A stretch of DNA of 64,000 bases. It comes from Candidatus Nitrosocosmicus arcticus. GTDB lineage: Archaea; Thermoproteota; Nitrososphaeria; Nitrososphaerales; Nitrososphaeraceae. The notes beneath the pieces are model-generated. The model was not told the origin of the DNA. It searched no databases and saw only the letters and a program-made list of their open reading frames with translations. This document shows, piece by piece, positions 18,724 through 27,992 of this stretch. The translations under genes were made by a program, and so were the position numbers. Location of the stretch: the NCBI RefSeq assembly GCF_007826885.1, contig NZ_ML675589.1, forward strand, positions 47,714-111,713, written 5' to 3'. Every line of letters starts with the position of its first letter. The stretch's first letter is position 1.

Positions 18724-18975
18724 TCAACCTTCTACTACATATCGGTAATATACACTTTCACCTGCAGTAGAACTCTTTCGGGTTATTTTGATAACATCCC
18801 CCGGTTGAGCCTCTAATCCTTGAATGCCTTTATCAGAAGACATCATATAGGGAAATTGGCTGGGTTTAGAATTGAATTTCTTAAAAACAAGCTCAGCCTC
18901 TTCTTTTGTTAGAATTTCATGTTTAGGTTGGTAAATATGATCAACTATTCTTATCTCTTTCTTCTCAGCTGACAA
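18724..18975 (-). CDS. rpoH: RNA polymerase subunit H (Rpb5 C-terminal homologue)
   Basis: A small assembly subunit at the jaw of archaeal RNA polymerase. The diagnostic segments are VDHIYQPKHEIL and LEAQPGDVIKITRKSSTAG, followed by VYYRYVVEG at the C-terminus. I choose the TTG at 18975, giving MSAEKKEIRIVDH, because a GGAGG ribosome-binding sequence lies about 9 bases upstream. An upstream TTG at 18996 would add seven unlikely residues and place that sequence inside the gene. It is first of the rpoH-rpoB-rpoA-rpl30e-nusA-rps12-rps7 run. Confidence 0.92.
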   Translation of the reverse strand: MSAEKKEIRIVDHIYQPKHEILTKEEAELVFKKFNSKPSQFPYMMSSDKGIQGLEAQPGDVIKITRKSSTAGESVYYRYVVEG

Positions 18976-19304
18976 TATACAAATCCTCCATACCAATTAT
19001 TGAATCACATAATAACAAAATAAATGTCAAGTATCGAATAAAGCAGTAATCGAATATATATAATATTCCATCAGGATGCATACACCCTGGTGAAATAATC
19101 CGAGATTCACTTGTTATCTATACAAGGATGGAGATTTCGGGGTTGTTAAATAAACATCAATTTCATGTCTATTTGAAAAAACTTCTCCTATAGATCTTTT
19201 ACTTTTCAGAAGACTAACAAGACATTGAAGGACTCACTTTGAATGTTGAATCAAATCCTTCACGCAGAATTCTTATATCATATGATTGAACCTATACTAA
19301 ACTA
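18976..19304. other. Divergent intergenic region between rpoH and the surface-protein gene
   Basis: About 330 bases with no convincing reading frame. It should hold the promoter of the RNA polymerase operon (minus strand) and that of the surface-protein gene (plus strand). An AT-rich run (ATATATATAATATT) near 19054-19067 is the best TATA-like candidate. No tRNA or clear hairpin is seen. Confidence 0.4.
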
Positions 19305-20546
19305 TTGTGGAAGTATGGAAGTTCGGTGTTGATTGGAATATGCCTACTAACGATGTCAGTGTTGGTAGGAATATTAAGTCCCAGTAACTTTGGATATAGA
19401 GATGCATTATCTACTTTAACTAATACAAATACCACTACCATAGATACTCCTACAATTCATGACGAAACTTTTGGAAACACTTCCACAAATGGAAATCACA
19501 TGGGTTACCCATATTTTAAAAATGATATCTATTATCAAGTCAAAATAGATAACATTTTGAATCCGATATCAATATCGGATGTAGGAGTTAGAATTAATAA
19601 CATACTTTATGATAATGATCAAAGGAGCATAATTCTTGTATTAAACCCCGGCCAAAGTAAGATAGATAGTATAGTAATTGATCTGCCTCGGAACATAATA
19701 GATTCGAGAATAGATGAAAGAGATAAGAACTTCACAGTACTAGTAAATAACCAACCAGCAAAATATCAGGAAATAATAGACAAAAATAAATCAAATATAT
19801 CATCTCCCAGTGTAGGGAGCAACATATCATCTTGGGAATATACTTTAGATAATGATAGCAGAAAACTGATAATAGAATTTGGAAAAGAGGCAAGAGTAAT
19901 CAAAATCATTGGTACAGAACTTAATAATATAAATAGTCAAAATCATTCAAGTTTAGACAAAATATTACAACAAATCATTCCCATTACAGTTAATAATAAA
20001 ATTGACTACACAAGCATCAAACTAAAAGGCGGAAGCCTAAATGAACTCCAAATAGAACCAAATTCAAGAATCAGTAAGACCCTGATTCTGGATATAATAC
20101 CATATTACGAAAATGGTGAACTATCAATTGATCTGCCTCGGAACATAATAGATTCGAGAATAGATGAAAGAGATAAGAACTTCACAGTACTAGTAAATAA
20201 CCAACCAGCAAAATATCAGGAAATAATAGACAAAAATAAATCAAATATATCATCTCCCAGTGTAGGGAGCAACATATCATCTTGGGAATATACTTTAGAT
20301 AATGATAGCAGAAAACTGATAATAGAATTTGGAAAAGAGGCAAGAGTAATCAAAATCATTGGTACAGAACTTAATAATATAAATAGTCAAAATCATTCAA
20401 GTTTAGACATTTCTGAATCTAAAGATATCCAGGATGGTGATCAAAACCCCTATCTCCTGATACCAGTGATTTCATTCATCCTCGGGATAATTTTGGCTGT
20501 TGTTTATTTCATGTTTCGTAAGAGAAGGTTTAGCTTTAGAAAATAA
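19305..20546 (+). CDS. Membrane-anchored thaumarchaeal surface protein with duplicated domain
   Basis: A 413-residue protein, apparently starting at TTG 19305, with an N-terminal signal segment (LIGICLLTMSVLVGIL) and a C-terminal membrane helix (about residues 378-398) followed by a basic tail, so the bulk should be extracellular. The body holds two copies of a beta-rich domain that starts with the IDLPRNIIDSR motif and ends with VIKIIGTEL. This type occurs in many thaumarchaeal PEFG-type surface proteins (recalled). The two copies are identical at DNA level (see the repeat entries). The sequence before the second copy (GGSLNELQIEPNSR, then GELS) is more typical of the family than that before the first. 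The ligand is unknown. Confidence 0.75.
   Translation: MWKYGSSVLIGICLLTMSVLVGILSPSNFGYRDALSTLTNTNTTTIDTPTIHDETFGNTSTNGNHMGYPYFKNDIYYQVKIDNILNPISISDVGVRINNILYDNDQRSIILVLNPGQSKIDSIVIDLPRNIIDSRIDERDKNFTVLVNNQPAKYQEIIDKNKSNISSPSVGSNISSWEYTLDNDSRKLIIEFGKEARVIKIIGTELNNINSQNHSSLDKILQQIIPITVNNKIDYTSIKLKGGSLNELQIEPNSRISKTLILDIIPYYENGELSIDLPRNIIDSRIDERDKNFTVLVNNQPAKYQEIIDKNKSNISSPSVGSNISSWEYTLDNDSRKLIIEFGKEARVIKIIGTELNNINSQNHSSLDISESKDIQDGDQNPYLLIPVISFILGIILAVVYFMFRKRRFSFRK
19676..19959 (+). repeat. Direct repeat, first copy, 284 bp
   Basis: It is identical base for base to 20126-20409, with the two starts 450 bases apart (150 codons, so in frame). It encodes the IDLPRNIIDSR to SSLD part of the surface protein. 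Identity ends abruptly at both edges (T versus C before, A versus T after). Confidence 0.97.
20126..20409 (+). repeat. Direct repeat, second copy, 284 bp
   Basis: Exact copy of 19676-19959, separated from it by 166 unique bases. The lack of even silent differences implies a very recent duplication, ongoing gene conversion, or an assembly artefact. Confidence 0.97.
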
Positions 20547-21082
20547 GGGACATAGACAATTTACATGATTTGGTAGTAGATAGAGTTTGATTTTAAGACT
20601 ATTGTCTCTCCTGATTAATCATGTTAGGATTTGTGACAGTTGAAAAATCAAATATAAATCTCGATGTTAGAGGTATGTTTATCCCCGTTCGCTCTCGAAG
20701 GTGGGAGCTTTTACTGTATAAAACAATAAACATTGCACATCCACCTATGATTCATTATTTAATGAATTCACATCCTCAAAAAAAATGATTACATGAACCT
20801 AAAGGTCGACTCTGTGCTCAGGTGCAAAAATATTTAACCATCTAAAAACTCACATACAAGTATCCTCTTGTGAATTATAAAAATAGCTAACCTTATTATT
20901 GTAAATTTAGAATTATTCACAGATGCGATGCGATTTTTAATCAATTTTATCCGCATAAATGAGTAAACGGCTAACAAATTCACTTGAATAGGTGAACATA
21001 AGATAAAAATTGTCTATATCACTTCACATTTTACGAAAGTTTTTTTAATTTAAAATATCTAATGTAAACTAGATCATCATAA
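20547..21082. other. Intergenic region, 536 bp
   Basis: AT-rich sequence between two plus-strand genes. I find no credible coding frame, tRNA or known RNA. An 8-bp-arm palindrome (ATTCATTA and complement) lies at 20750-20767. The stretch 20690-20715 is locally GC-richer than its surroundings and could belong to a small transcript, but nothing supports one. The promoter of the ssDNA-binding protein gene should be near 21000-21080. Confidence 0.35.
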
Positions 21083-22525
21083 TTGGCACTAGACTATAAT
21101 AAAATGATTGAAATAATATTGGAAGAAAAACAGGACCTAAATTTTGAGAAATTAAAGGAAATGATTGAAGAAAAAAAGACCAATGTGGGTGCAGGGTATT
21201 TGACTGACCAGGGAGCATTATTCCTGGTGGCCGCAGATCTCGGTATTTCTTTGGAAAAAACTCCAAAATCAGAATATAGTCTTAAAGATGTATTCGTTGG
21301 CGCCAGGGATGTGACTACTGTCGGTAGAATTATAAGCATTAATCCAATCAAGATATTTTTAAAAAGGGATTCAAATCAGGAATCAAGGAATAGGATTATC
21401 AATATTTATGATAAGGATTCAAATGTCAAAGTAAAACTCTGGGATGATTTTGTAGATCTGCCTGAACAGCTTGATCTAAAACTTGGAGATTTGATTAAAG
21501 TTTCAAAGGGGCAGGTCAAAGCTGGGATGGATAATAAACCCATTATCAACTTGAGCAGTAACGGGTCAATCGAAATTATTTTAGAAGGCGGAAAATATCA
21601 AATTCCTTTACTCTCTGAGATCACACAAACGATTGATGATCTTAATATCCCAAAAGAAAATATGGTAATCTCTGGAAGAATCACTTCGGATCCGAGGATA
21701 TCCGCATTCACCAATAGTAGAGGAGAACGTGCAAAATCCCTCCATATTGAGTTATCAAATGATAACGAAACTAGGAAAATTCGATCGATCATTTGGAATA
21801 TTAATGAAGAAAAGGTACCAAAGTCTTTGACGATAGGTTCAAAAATCACATTGATCGGCGTGAAGACCAAAATAGGCAACCCTAATTTTAGTAACGGTGA
21901 TTTAGAAATACACGGTGATGAGGGTACGGGATTTGAATTTGTAGAACAAATAGAACCTTTGGAGAACTATACATTGAGGATTATCTCCGCAAGGATCGAT
22001 CCATCAGAGAGAAAAATGCATTGTATGGCAGTAGATAAAGATAGAAAGTCATATTTATTATTAATAGATATTAAACTATTTGATATTCAAATTGAAACAG
22101 ATGACGTAATTGAATGTTATCCTAATAGAGTTCTTGGAAATACAATTGAAATAACTGATCAAGATTCTTATGTGCAGATTTTGAAGGAGGACAAAGACAT
22201 ACCAAGAACCGGACAGTTTGAAAGTAAAATAATGGATATAGATAGCATGAACAAGCCATATGTAGTCGAGGTTATTGTTCTTCAGAATCCAAATAAGATG
22301 GATGTTAATACCAAGAGTGGCGAAATAGTGTCAGTTGCAGACACGATAGTGGGCGACGACACTGGAGAAATCAGGTTAGTGGGTTGGAGAGAGAGTAGTA
22401 GTTTAGTTAGTGAACTCAAGATAGGTGAAAGGGTAAGGATTTTAGCAGTAAACGCAGCAAGCGGTAAAGAAGGAAATATGGAGTTATCCCTTAAACCTTA
22501 TTCAAACATTATGAAAATAAGTTAA
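21083..22525 (+). CDS. Replication protein A-like single-stranded DNA-binding protein (multi-OB fold)
   Basis: A 480-residue protein related to the large subunit of archaeal RPA, which coats single-stranded DNA in replication and repair. After a helical N-terminal segment (about residues 1-50) come repeated OB folds. The first begins near VGARDVTTVGRIISI and continues through VKVKLWDD; a second is near MVISGRITSDPRIS; a third, C-terminal one has VSVADTIVGDDTGEIRLVGW. No CxxC zinc finger is present, unlike many archaeal RPAs. The start is TTG 21083 or ATG 21104; both keep all domains. It stands alone, convergent with lhr. Confidence 0.85.
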   Translation: MALDYNKMIEIILEEKQDLNFEKLKEMIEEKKTNVGAGYLTDQGALFLVAADLGISLEKTPKSEYSLKDVFVGARDVTTVGRIISINPIKIFLKRDSNQESRNRIINIYDKDSNVKVKLWDDFVDLPEQLDLKLGDLIKVSKGQVKAGMDNKPIINLSSNGSIEIILEGGKYQIPLLSEITQTIDDLNIPKENMVISGRITSDPRISAFTNSRGERAKSLHIELSNDNETRKIRSIIWNINEEKVPKSLTIGSKITLIGVKTKIGNPNFSNGDLEIHGDEGTGFEFVEQIEPLENYTLRIISARIDPSERKMHCMAVDKDRKSYLLLIDIKLFDIQIETDDVIECYPNRVLGNTIEITDQDSYVQILKEDKDIPRTGQFESKIMDIDSMNKPYVVEVIVLQNPNKMDVNTKSGEIVSVADTIVGDDTGEIRLVGWRESSSLVSELKIGERVRILAVNAASGKEGNMELSLKPYSNIMKIS

Positions 22526-22581
22526 GATAGGCAAGAGGGATCATAATTACATAATGATTTTAAAAAAAAAGACAAATTTCA

Positions 22582-25374
22582 TCAATTATCCCAAAATCCT
22601 CTAGTCATTACATATTGTTTTTCAGCTTCATAGATTGTTTTCAACAGGTTTTCATCATCCGTATAGTTACGCAAGATCCTAGCACAAGTATCAGCTCCAA
22701 TTCCATGACCCGATAACACAAAAACGGCCATTTTTCCAAAATTATTTATTAAAGAAGCTATTTTCCAGGCCCTATCAAATTTATGTTCTTCATCTTTCGA
22801 GAGCGAAGCTCCAGTAATTTTCCGACCAATGATATTACCCAGATCGCCATCCTTCCAAAAAGTAGCCGCGACTAATTTGGATTTACAGAATGGACAACCC
22901 AATTTGCTAGGTATATCCTTAGTTTCAAATATCCGCTCCCATTTGCCACAGCGCATGCAAATTAACTTATGCTTTGTTTTGGTCAAGCGTTCCTTTACCA
23001 ATTCTAATATCCCATTTTCTATGCCAAGTGGGGCCGAAATTGATTTCTTAGAGCGTGATAAAATAGGTTGAGCCAGTCCCGAAAATTCACGAGTGTCTAC
23101 CCAATGTAAATTAATGGCTCCAGATTTTATATCCTTAATTATTTGGGATGTCTTTTTTACATCATACTTATCGTGGATTAGTTCCCTAATAGATTCCTTA
23201 CTAAGAGAGGTCTTATAATATCTATCGTACAGCATGCGAGCCACCCTTTTATCGTAAATAGACTCTTTTTTTATAATTCCAAATCGCTTTGCTACACCCC
23301 ACACTTTCCAATTGATATTATACGTTCCACTAAAAGAGGCTATTAGTACTGATTCCACATCAAATTCATCATCAAACAATGAAAAAAGATGATTCTGTCT
23401 TAATCTGATGTTCACAGAACTTAATAATATCCTATATGGATCTGATCTAGTTTCAATTATATAACCAGTCTTTGATGAAAGGAATGTAGACAGTAATGAA
23501 CCTAAGGTGTTATTGATTTTTGAACCAAGGGTACTGTGGATTACTACGATACTTTCGGTAGGTATAGTCTCAAAGACCAGATTCGAGGAATCTGGAATGA
23601 TATCCAGCGATTTCATATTCTTTAACATATTAGCTATTATCTTTGGGTCTGTATCAGAGAAACTAACATCAATTTTTTTGGAATTCTCTGACCTAATTTT
23701 TTTTCTTAATTTGCCCACCATCATCGCAGTTTCATAATCGACTGGTATCATCTCCCCTACCCAATATGGAACATTAATTGGAGCACCGCTTAGAGGTTCA
23801 ACATGAACTTGAAATTTTCCCTCATCTATTACCAATACTCTCCACTGTGAGCCTTTTAAGACAAAGACATTCCCTTTTTCTCCGTAATCTCCCACAAATT
23901 GTTGATCCAAAGAACCTATTCTCTTTTTTGATATCGAATCAATTACTTCGAACTTTACAATGTGTGGTATAGTTGAAACATTTTCGTAATAGTATCTATA
24001 AGACTTTCCAGTCCTTGTAATATGTTTTTTTTCCACGTCTAACCGGATTAGAAAACTATTTACGAGTATATTTATGCAATCGATGAAATCAAAATATGAT
24101 AGCGATCTGAATAAGTGAGCAGAAGAAAAGGCACCATATAATTTTTCTAAATTCAACTTTTCTCTAGTTTGCAACGTCATTCCAACTATATTATGTGCCA
24201 ACACATCGAGTGGACATTCATGTGGAATTTGATCTTCGATGGATCCTCTTCTAACTCTTTGGATTATACTCAATGACTCAAAAAAATCATCATAGTTATT
24301 TGTAATTATCAACCCCTTAGCTGATGATCTCCGAGTATGTCTACTACGGCCAATTCTTTGTATTAATTTTGATACCTGTCTTGGGGATCCATAATGTATT
24401 ACAAGATCAATTGACCCTATATCTAATCCCAATTCAAGGGAAGAGGTACATACCACAATTCCAACGAAACCACTCCTCAAAAAATTTTCAGTTTCTTCTC
24501 TAGCATCTCTGGATAGAGAACCATGATGGACCTGAACTTGTAAATTACTCTGACTTTTCAAAACGGTACTCATAAATTCAGATTCATCCCTGGTATTGGT
24601 AAATAACAGAACAGAAGAGTCTGAATGAGTTTTAGCTACATATTCTAAAATATAGGTAGAAACTTCTTTAATTGATCCGTCTACATGTTTAAGATCAATA
24701 TCGTATTTCCTAAGGGTTTTATCTACCAAGATTGCGCATTTTCTGTTTTTTCCTACCAAAAAACGAGCTGTTTCAGCAAGATTTCCAACAGTAGCTGAGA
24801 TACCTATTCTACAAAAGCCAGCAGAAAAAAAAGTCAGACGTTCGAGGCACAAAGACAGATAAGATCCTCGTTTGGACGATATGATCTCGTGAATTTCATC
24901 AATGATAACCCATCTTACCGTTTTTAGTAAATGACCCATCTTTTCATTAACTAGCATAATTGCCAAGGATTCCGGTGTTGTTATTAGTATGTCCGGTGGA
25001 TTTTGATAAATTTTTTTACGCTTGGTGTATGAGGTATCGCCATGCCTTATTTCGACTTTTAGATTTTCGGAAGTTGCATACTTTATGATTCTTCTAAAAA
25101 CGTCGTTGTTGAGTGAGCGTTGTGGAGTAACATACAAACATCTTATACCGTCGCCACCCGCTGATTCCCCTCTTTCAGCATCAGCCAACATAGTAATTAC
25201 AGGAATTATAGCAGACTCAGTTTTTCCCGAACCTGTAGGAGCTACCAATAGGGAATCGCGCCTTCGTACCAAGACCTTATACGACTGGTCTTGGATGGAA
25301 GTTAATTTTGCAAAAGATTCTTTAGAAAATTTATTTAATATATGTTGTTCTAACTGGGCGTAGCTACTTTTCAA
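22582..25374 (-). CDS. lhr: Lhr-family ATP-dependent DNA helicase
   Basis: A superfamily 2 helicase of the Lhr (large helicase-related) group, implicated in DNA repair and replication-fork processing. The 930-residue length fits the archaeal Lhr core. Walker A APTGSGKTES is near residue 43, DEIHEI is the motif II box, SATVG is motif III, and IQRIGRSRH is motif VI near residue 340, followed by the winged-helix and Lhr-specific domains. A CMRCGKWERIF...CPFCKSK pair near residue 830 may bind zinc. The start is a TTG at 25374, and the upstream membrane-protein gene overlaps it by 11 bases. Confidence 0.93.
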   Translation of the reverse strand: MKSSYAQLEQHILNKFSKESFAKLTSIQDQSYKVLVRRRDSLLVAPTGSGKTESAIIPVITMLADAERGESAGGDGIRCLYVTPQRSLNNDVFRRIIKYATSENLKVEIRHGDTSYTKRKKIYQNPPDILITTPESLAIMLVNEKMGHLLKTVRWVIIDEIHEIISSKRGSYLSLCLERLTFFSAGFCRIGISATVGNLAETARFLVGKNRKCAILVDKTLRKYDIDLKHVDGSIKEVSTYILEYVAKTHSDSSVLLFTNTRDESEFMSTVLKSQSNLQVQVHHGSLSRDAREETENFLRSGFVGIVVCTSSLELGLDIGSIDLVIHYGSPRQVSKLIQRIGRSRHTRRSSAKGLIITNNYDDFFESLSIIQRVRRGSIEDQIPHECPLDVLAHNIVGMTLQTREKLNLEKLYGAFSSAHLFRSLSYFDFIDCINILVNSFLIRLDVEKKHITRTGKSYRYYYENVSTIPHIVKFEVIDSISKKRIGSLDQQFVGDYGEKGNVFVLKGSQWRVLVIDEGKFQVHVEPLSGAPINVPYWVGEMIPVDYETAMMVGKLRKKIRSENSKKIDVSFSDTDPKIIANMLKNMKSLDIIPDSSNLVFETIPTESIVVIHSTLGSKINNTLGSLLSTFLSSKTGYIIETRSDPYRILLSSVNIRLRQNHLFSLFDDEFDVESVLIASFSGTYNINWKVWGVAKRFGIIKKESIYDKRVARMLYDRYYKTSLSKESIRELIHDKYDVKKTSQIIKDIKSGAINLHWVDTREFSGLAQPILSRSKKSISAPLGIENGILELVKERLTKTKHKLICMRCGKWERIFETKDIPSKLGCPFCKSKLVAATFWKDGDLGNIIGRKITGASLSKDEEHKFDRAWKIASLINNFGKMAVFVLSGHGIGADTCARILRNYTDDENLLKTIYEAEKQYVMTRGFWDN

Positions 25375-25561
25375 CTCTATCAGGCTGTTGATTTTGCTTA
25401 AATTTAGAACCCTTTGTATTTACTTTTTCTATAACTTTAGATTTTTCAACAATATTGCCTTGACCCCTAAAGAAAAACTCATAAGCAAATATACAAATCA
25501 AAGCGGCAACAAATATTATGATTGATGACGAAAAAACCACATTGTCAAAATAATCTGCCAT
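25364..25561 (-). CDS. Small single-pass membrane protein, function unknown
   Basis: A 65-residue protein with one hydrophobic helix (about residues 8-31, VVFSSSIIIFVAALICIFAY) and a highly charged tail rich in Lys and Gln. It overlaps the start of lhr by 11 bases, so the two are probably translated from one message. It resembles no family I know. Its place immediately ahead of a DNA helicase gene could be meaningful or merely a shared promoter. Confidence 0.6.
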   Translation of the reverse strand: MADYFDNVVFSSSIIIFVAALICIFAYEFFFRGQGNIVEKSKVIEKVNTKGSKFKQNQQPDRVEK

Positions 25562-25691
25562 AGTTTGGACTAATAGATATTGGTAATCATCTTATAAATA
25601 TGTTAAATATCAATAGAAAAATAAAGAAATAGGTTTTTATATTCACAAGTTCCTTGTTATTTGTTTTACTATTTGATTTTAATCAAAAACT

Positions 25692-27596
25692 GTGATTCAA
25701 TTGTACTCGAGGTCCTTTGAATCGAGCCAGAACTTGCAAGAAAGTCAATCTGTAATGGCAACAATTTTACAGAATCTTCCTAAAGAATGTTCTCTGACCA
25801 AAATTGAATATGAGGGTCCTAGAATCGCTCTCCACACAAACAAACCTCAATTCTTACTCGAGAATAACAAAATACTGTCTAATATAGTAGGCCAGATAAA
25901 AAAACGAATCGTATTAAGGATCGATGAAACCATCAGAATTGACGAGAGCGAAGTTCAAAAAGTAGCTGAAAAGCATGCTCCTCAGGAATCAGGCATAACT
26001 GAAATATTGTTTGATCCTGCATTGGGAGAAGCCACCATATTTGTAAAAAATATATCTGAAATAATAAAAGATGAAAAGATCATAAATAACATTATCTTAG
26101 AATCAGGTTGGAAAATATCATTTAAAAAGATCCCAAAAAACATGGTCACAATCAAGAATATTAACAAGATTATTAGAAATGCTTCAGACTATCGCATTCA
26201 GTTTTATAAGAGAATAGGTGAGAAAATATTTCGTGAAAAATTAGATCCAAATATCGAGGCCAACTTGAACTCATTGGGAGGATTTGCAGAAATAGGTAGA
26301 TCGTCAATGATATTGAGCACCAATGAAAGTAACGTTTTACTGGATTGTGGTATGAACATTTATACCAAAGATCCTCTGTCTAGGTTTCCACGATTTGATT
26401 CAACTGGAATCAAGCTTTCTGAAATCGATGCCGTTTTGTTAACACATGCGCATTTTGACCATACAGGATTTTTGCCCATGTTATTCAAGTACGGTTACGA
26501 TGGTCCTGTATATTGTACAGAGCCCACTTCGTACTTAATGTATATCCTTTATAGAGAATACATCAGACATTCCGGATCTGAAGCACATTATACGGACAAA
26601 GAACTTGAAAAGATATTTTCGCATTTAATTCATCTAAATTATAATATCGTTACGGATGTTTCTCCCGATATTAAAGTTACATTTTACAATGCGGGACATG
26701 TTATTGGTTCCTCGTCTTTTCATCTGCATATAGGAAATGGAGATCACAATTTTGTGTATACTGGAGATATAAAATTTGGAAAAAGTTCATATTTGGAAAA
26801 TGCAGTATGGAACTTCCCCAGAGTAGAGACACTACTAATTGAAGGAACAAATGGTGGGAGAGAAGACTCATATTCGTCTCGAGAAGATGCACAAGAAAGA
26901 TTAATAGAAGTTATCAATAAGGTGATTAAGAATCAAAAATTAATTTTGATGCCCGCTCAGTTAATTGGAACCTCTCAAGAATTACTCATTACGCTGGATA
27001 TGCTTATTAAACAAAAAAAAATAATGAAATGCAAATTGTATATTGAAAAGTTGGTAACCGAAATCAATTCCATACACGAATTCAACGTGGAATTCTTAAA
27101 TCGAGAGTTACAACAATCCATAATTTCGAATGATTATAATCCCTTCCGCTCTAAAAATATAGCCTCAATTCTAGATATAACTACACAAAAGTTGGACCCG
27201 GGCATCATCATTTATCCGTCTTCAATGTTAAACTGCAGCTACTCCAAGGATTACTTAAAAAGGATATCAAATGATCCTGGAAATTTGATAATTTTCACGT
27301 CGAAACCAACGGGCATGACATTAGGGAAAGAAATTATAGATGGGCAAAGAAAGTTATCTATAAACGACGAAGACTTTGAGATAAGGTGCGCTATTGAAAC
27401 AATGTATTCATTTAATTCGCATTCTGATTTTAATCAACTAAATGCGTACATTTCTAGACTTAGACCGAAGCTTAGAAAAATACTGGTAAATCACGGCGAG
27501 AGATCCAAAGTGCAAAACTTTTCTGGTTATTCTAGCAAGGTTCATAACATTTCAACACAGTACTTGCAAAATCAAGAATCCATAAAACTATTGTAA
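25692..27596 (+). CDS. fttA: FttA/aCPSF1-type beta-CASP ribonuclease and transcription termination factor
   Basis: Archaeal FttA cuts nascent RNA and terminates transcription; it is the CPSF73-like factor of archaea. The 634 residues comprise two N-terminal KH domains (about 1-180), a metallo-beta-lactamase domain and a beta-CASP domain. All seven catalytic motifs are present: LLTHAHFDHTG (about 250), GHVIGSS, TGDIKFG, the motif A glutamate in LIEGT, the motif B histidine in FNSHSD and the motif C histidine in ILVNHGE. Several surrounding residues differ from the forms I recall (EGTNGG for ESTYG, IFTSKPTG for IFVGYQAEG, PAQLIG for PVFAVG). The start is GTG 25692. Confidence 0.87.
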   Translation: MIQLYSRSFESSQNLQESQSVMATILQNLPKECSLTKIEYEGPRIALHTNKPQFLLENNKILSNIVGQIKKRIVLRIDETIRIDESEVQKVAEKHAPQESGITEILFDPALGEATIFVKNISEIIKDEKIINNIILESGWKISFKKIPKNMVTIKNINKIIRNASDYRIQFYKRIGEKIFREKLDPNIEANLNSLGGFAEIGRSSMILSTNESNVLLDCGMNIYTKDPLSRFPRFDSTGIKLSEIDAVLLTHAHFDHTGFLPMLFKYGYDGPVYCTEPTSYLMYILYREYIRHSGSEAHYTDKELEKIFSHLIHLNYNIVTDVSPDIKVTFYNAGHVIGSSSFHLHIGNGDHNFVYTGDIKFGKSSYLENAVWNFPRVETLLIEGTNGGREDSYSSREDAQERLIEVINKVIKNQKLILMPAQLIGTSQELLITLDMLIKQKKIMKCKLYIEKLVTEINSIHEFNVEFLNRELQQSIISNDYNPFRSKNIASILDITTQKLDPGIIIYPSSMLNCSYSKDYLKRISNDPGNLIIFTSKPTGMTLGKEIIDGQRKLSINDEDFEIRCAIETMYSFNSHSDFNQLNAYISRLRPKLRKILVNHGERSKVQNFSGYSSKVHNISTQYLQNQESIKLL

Positions 27597-27621
27597 TGTA
27601 GCAAACTGTTAAAGATGCTCA

Positions 27622-27909
27622 TCAAGGTGTATCTTGATTGCTTTGCCATATTTTTACTTCAGGAGGTATAATTATAATACGTTCTTCACCTAATCTTGCA
27701 ATATCGCCTCCTAAAATGGTAACGGATTTATAAAGATCTTCCACGACCAATTTAAGCTCTCCAACATCTCTCTGCGCCAACGGTGTTATCCTTATAATAA
27801 TTATCATATTTTTTTCGATATCTCTTTTAATTTCAACAATATCTTTTGAATTACGAAGTGTAAAGGTCTTTAAATAAATGGGCCTTTCGCCAATTTTCTT
27901 TGCTTGCAT
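27622..27909 (-). CDS. sepF: SepF-like protein, core domain only
   Basis: SepF anchors FtsZ to the membrane in many archaea and bacteria. The 95-residue protein matches the archaeal core: YLKTFTLRNSKDI, IIIIRITPLAQRDV, DLYKSVTILGGDIARLGEERI and a PPEVKIW end. The N-terminal amphipathic membrane-targeting helix and linker of typical SepF proteins are missing; the core starts within about ten residues of the ATG at 27909. Convergent with fttA. It may not attach to membrane by itself. Confidence 0.85.
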   Translation of the reverse strand: MQAKKIGERPIYLKTFTLRNSKDIVEIKRDIEKNMIIIIRITPLAQRDVGELKLVVEDLYKSVTILGGDIARLGEERIIIIPPEVKIWQSNQDTP

Positions 27910-27992
27910 TTTATCAAATATATAATTAGTGTATAAACTACTTGATTAATATAAAGATTGAAAGATATTAGACGCAATATATAGTAGTATAT

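Noticed and set aside
20547..21082. A structured non-coding RNA or a lost gene in the 536-bp gap
   Set aside because: Only a small palindrome was seen. No C/D boxes, tRNA-like fold or decayed protein could be supported.
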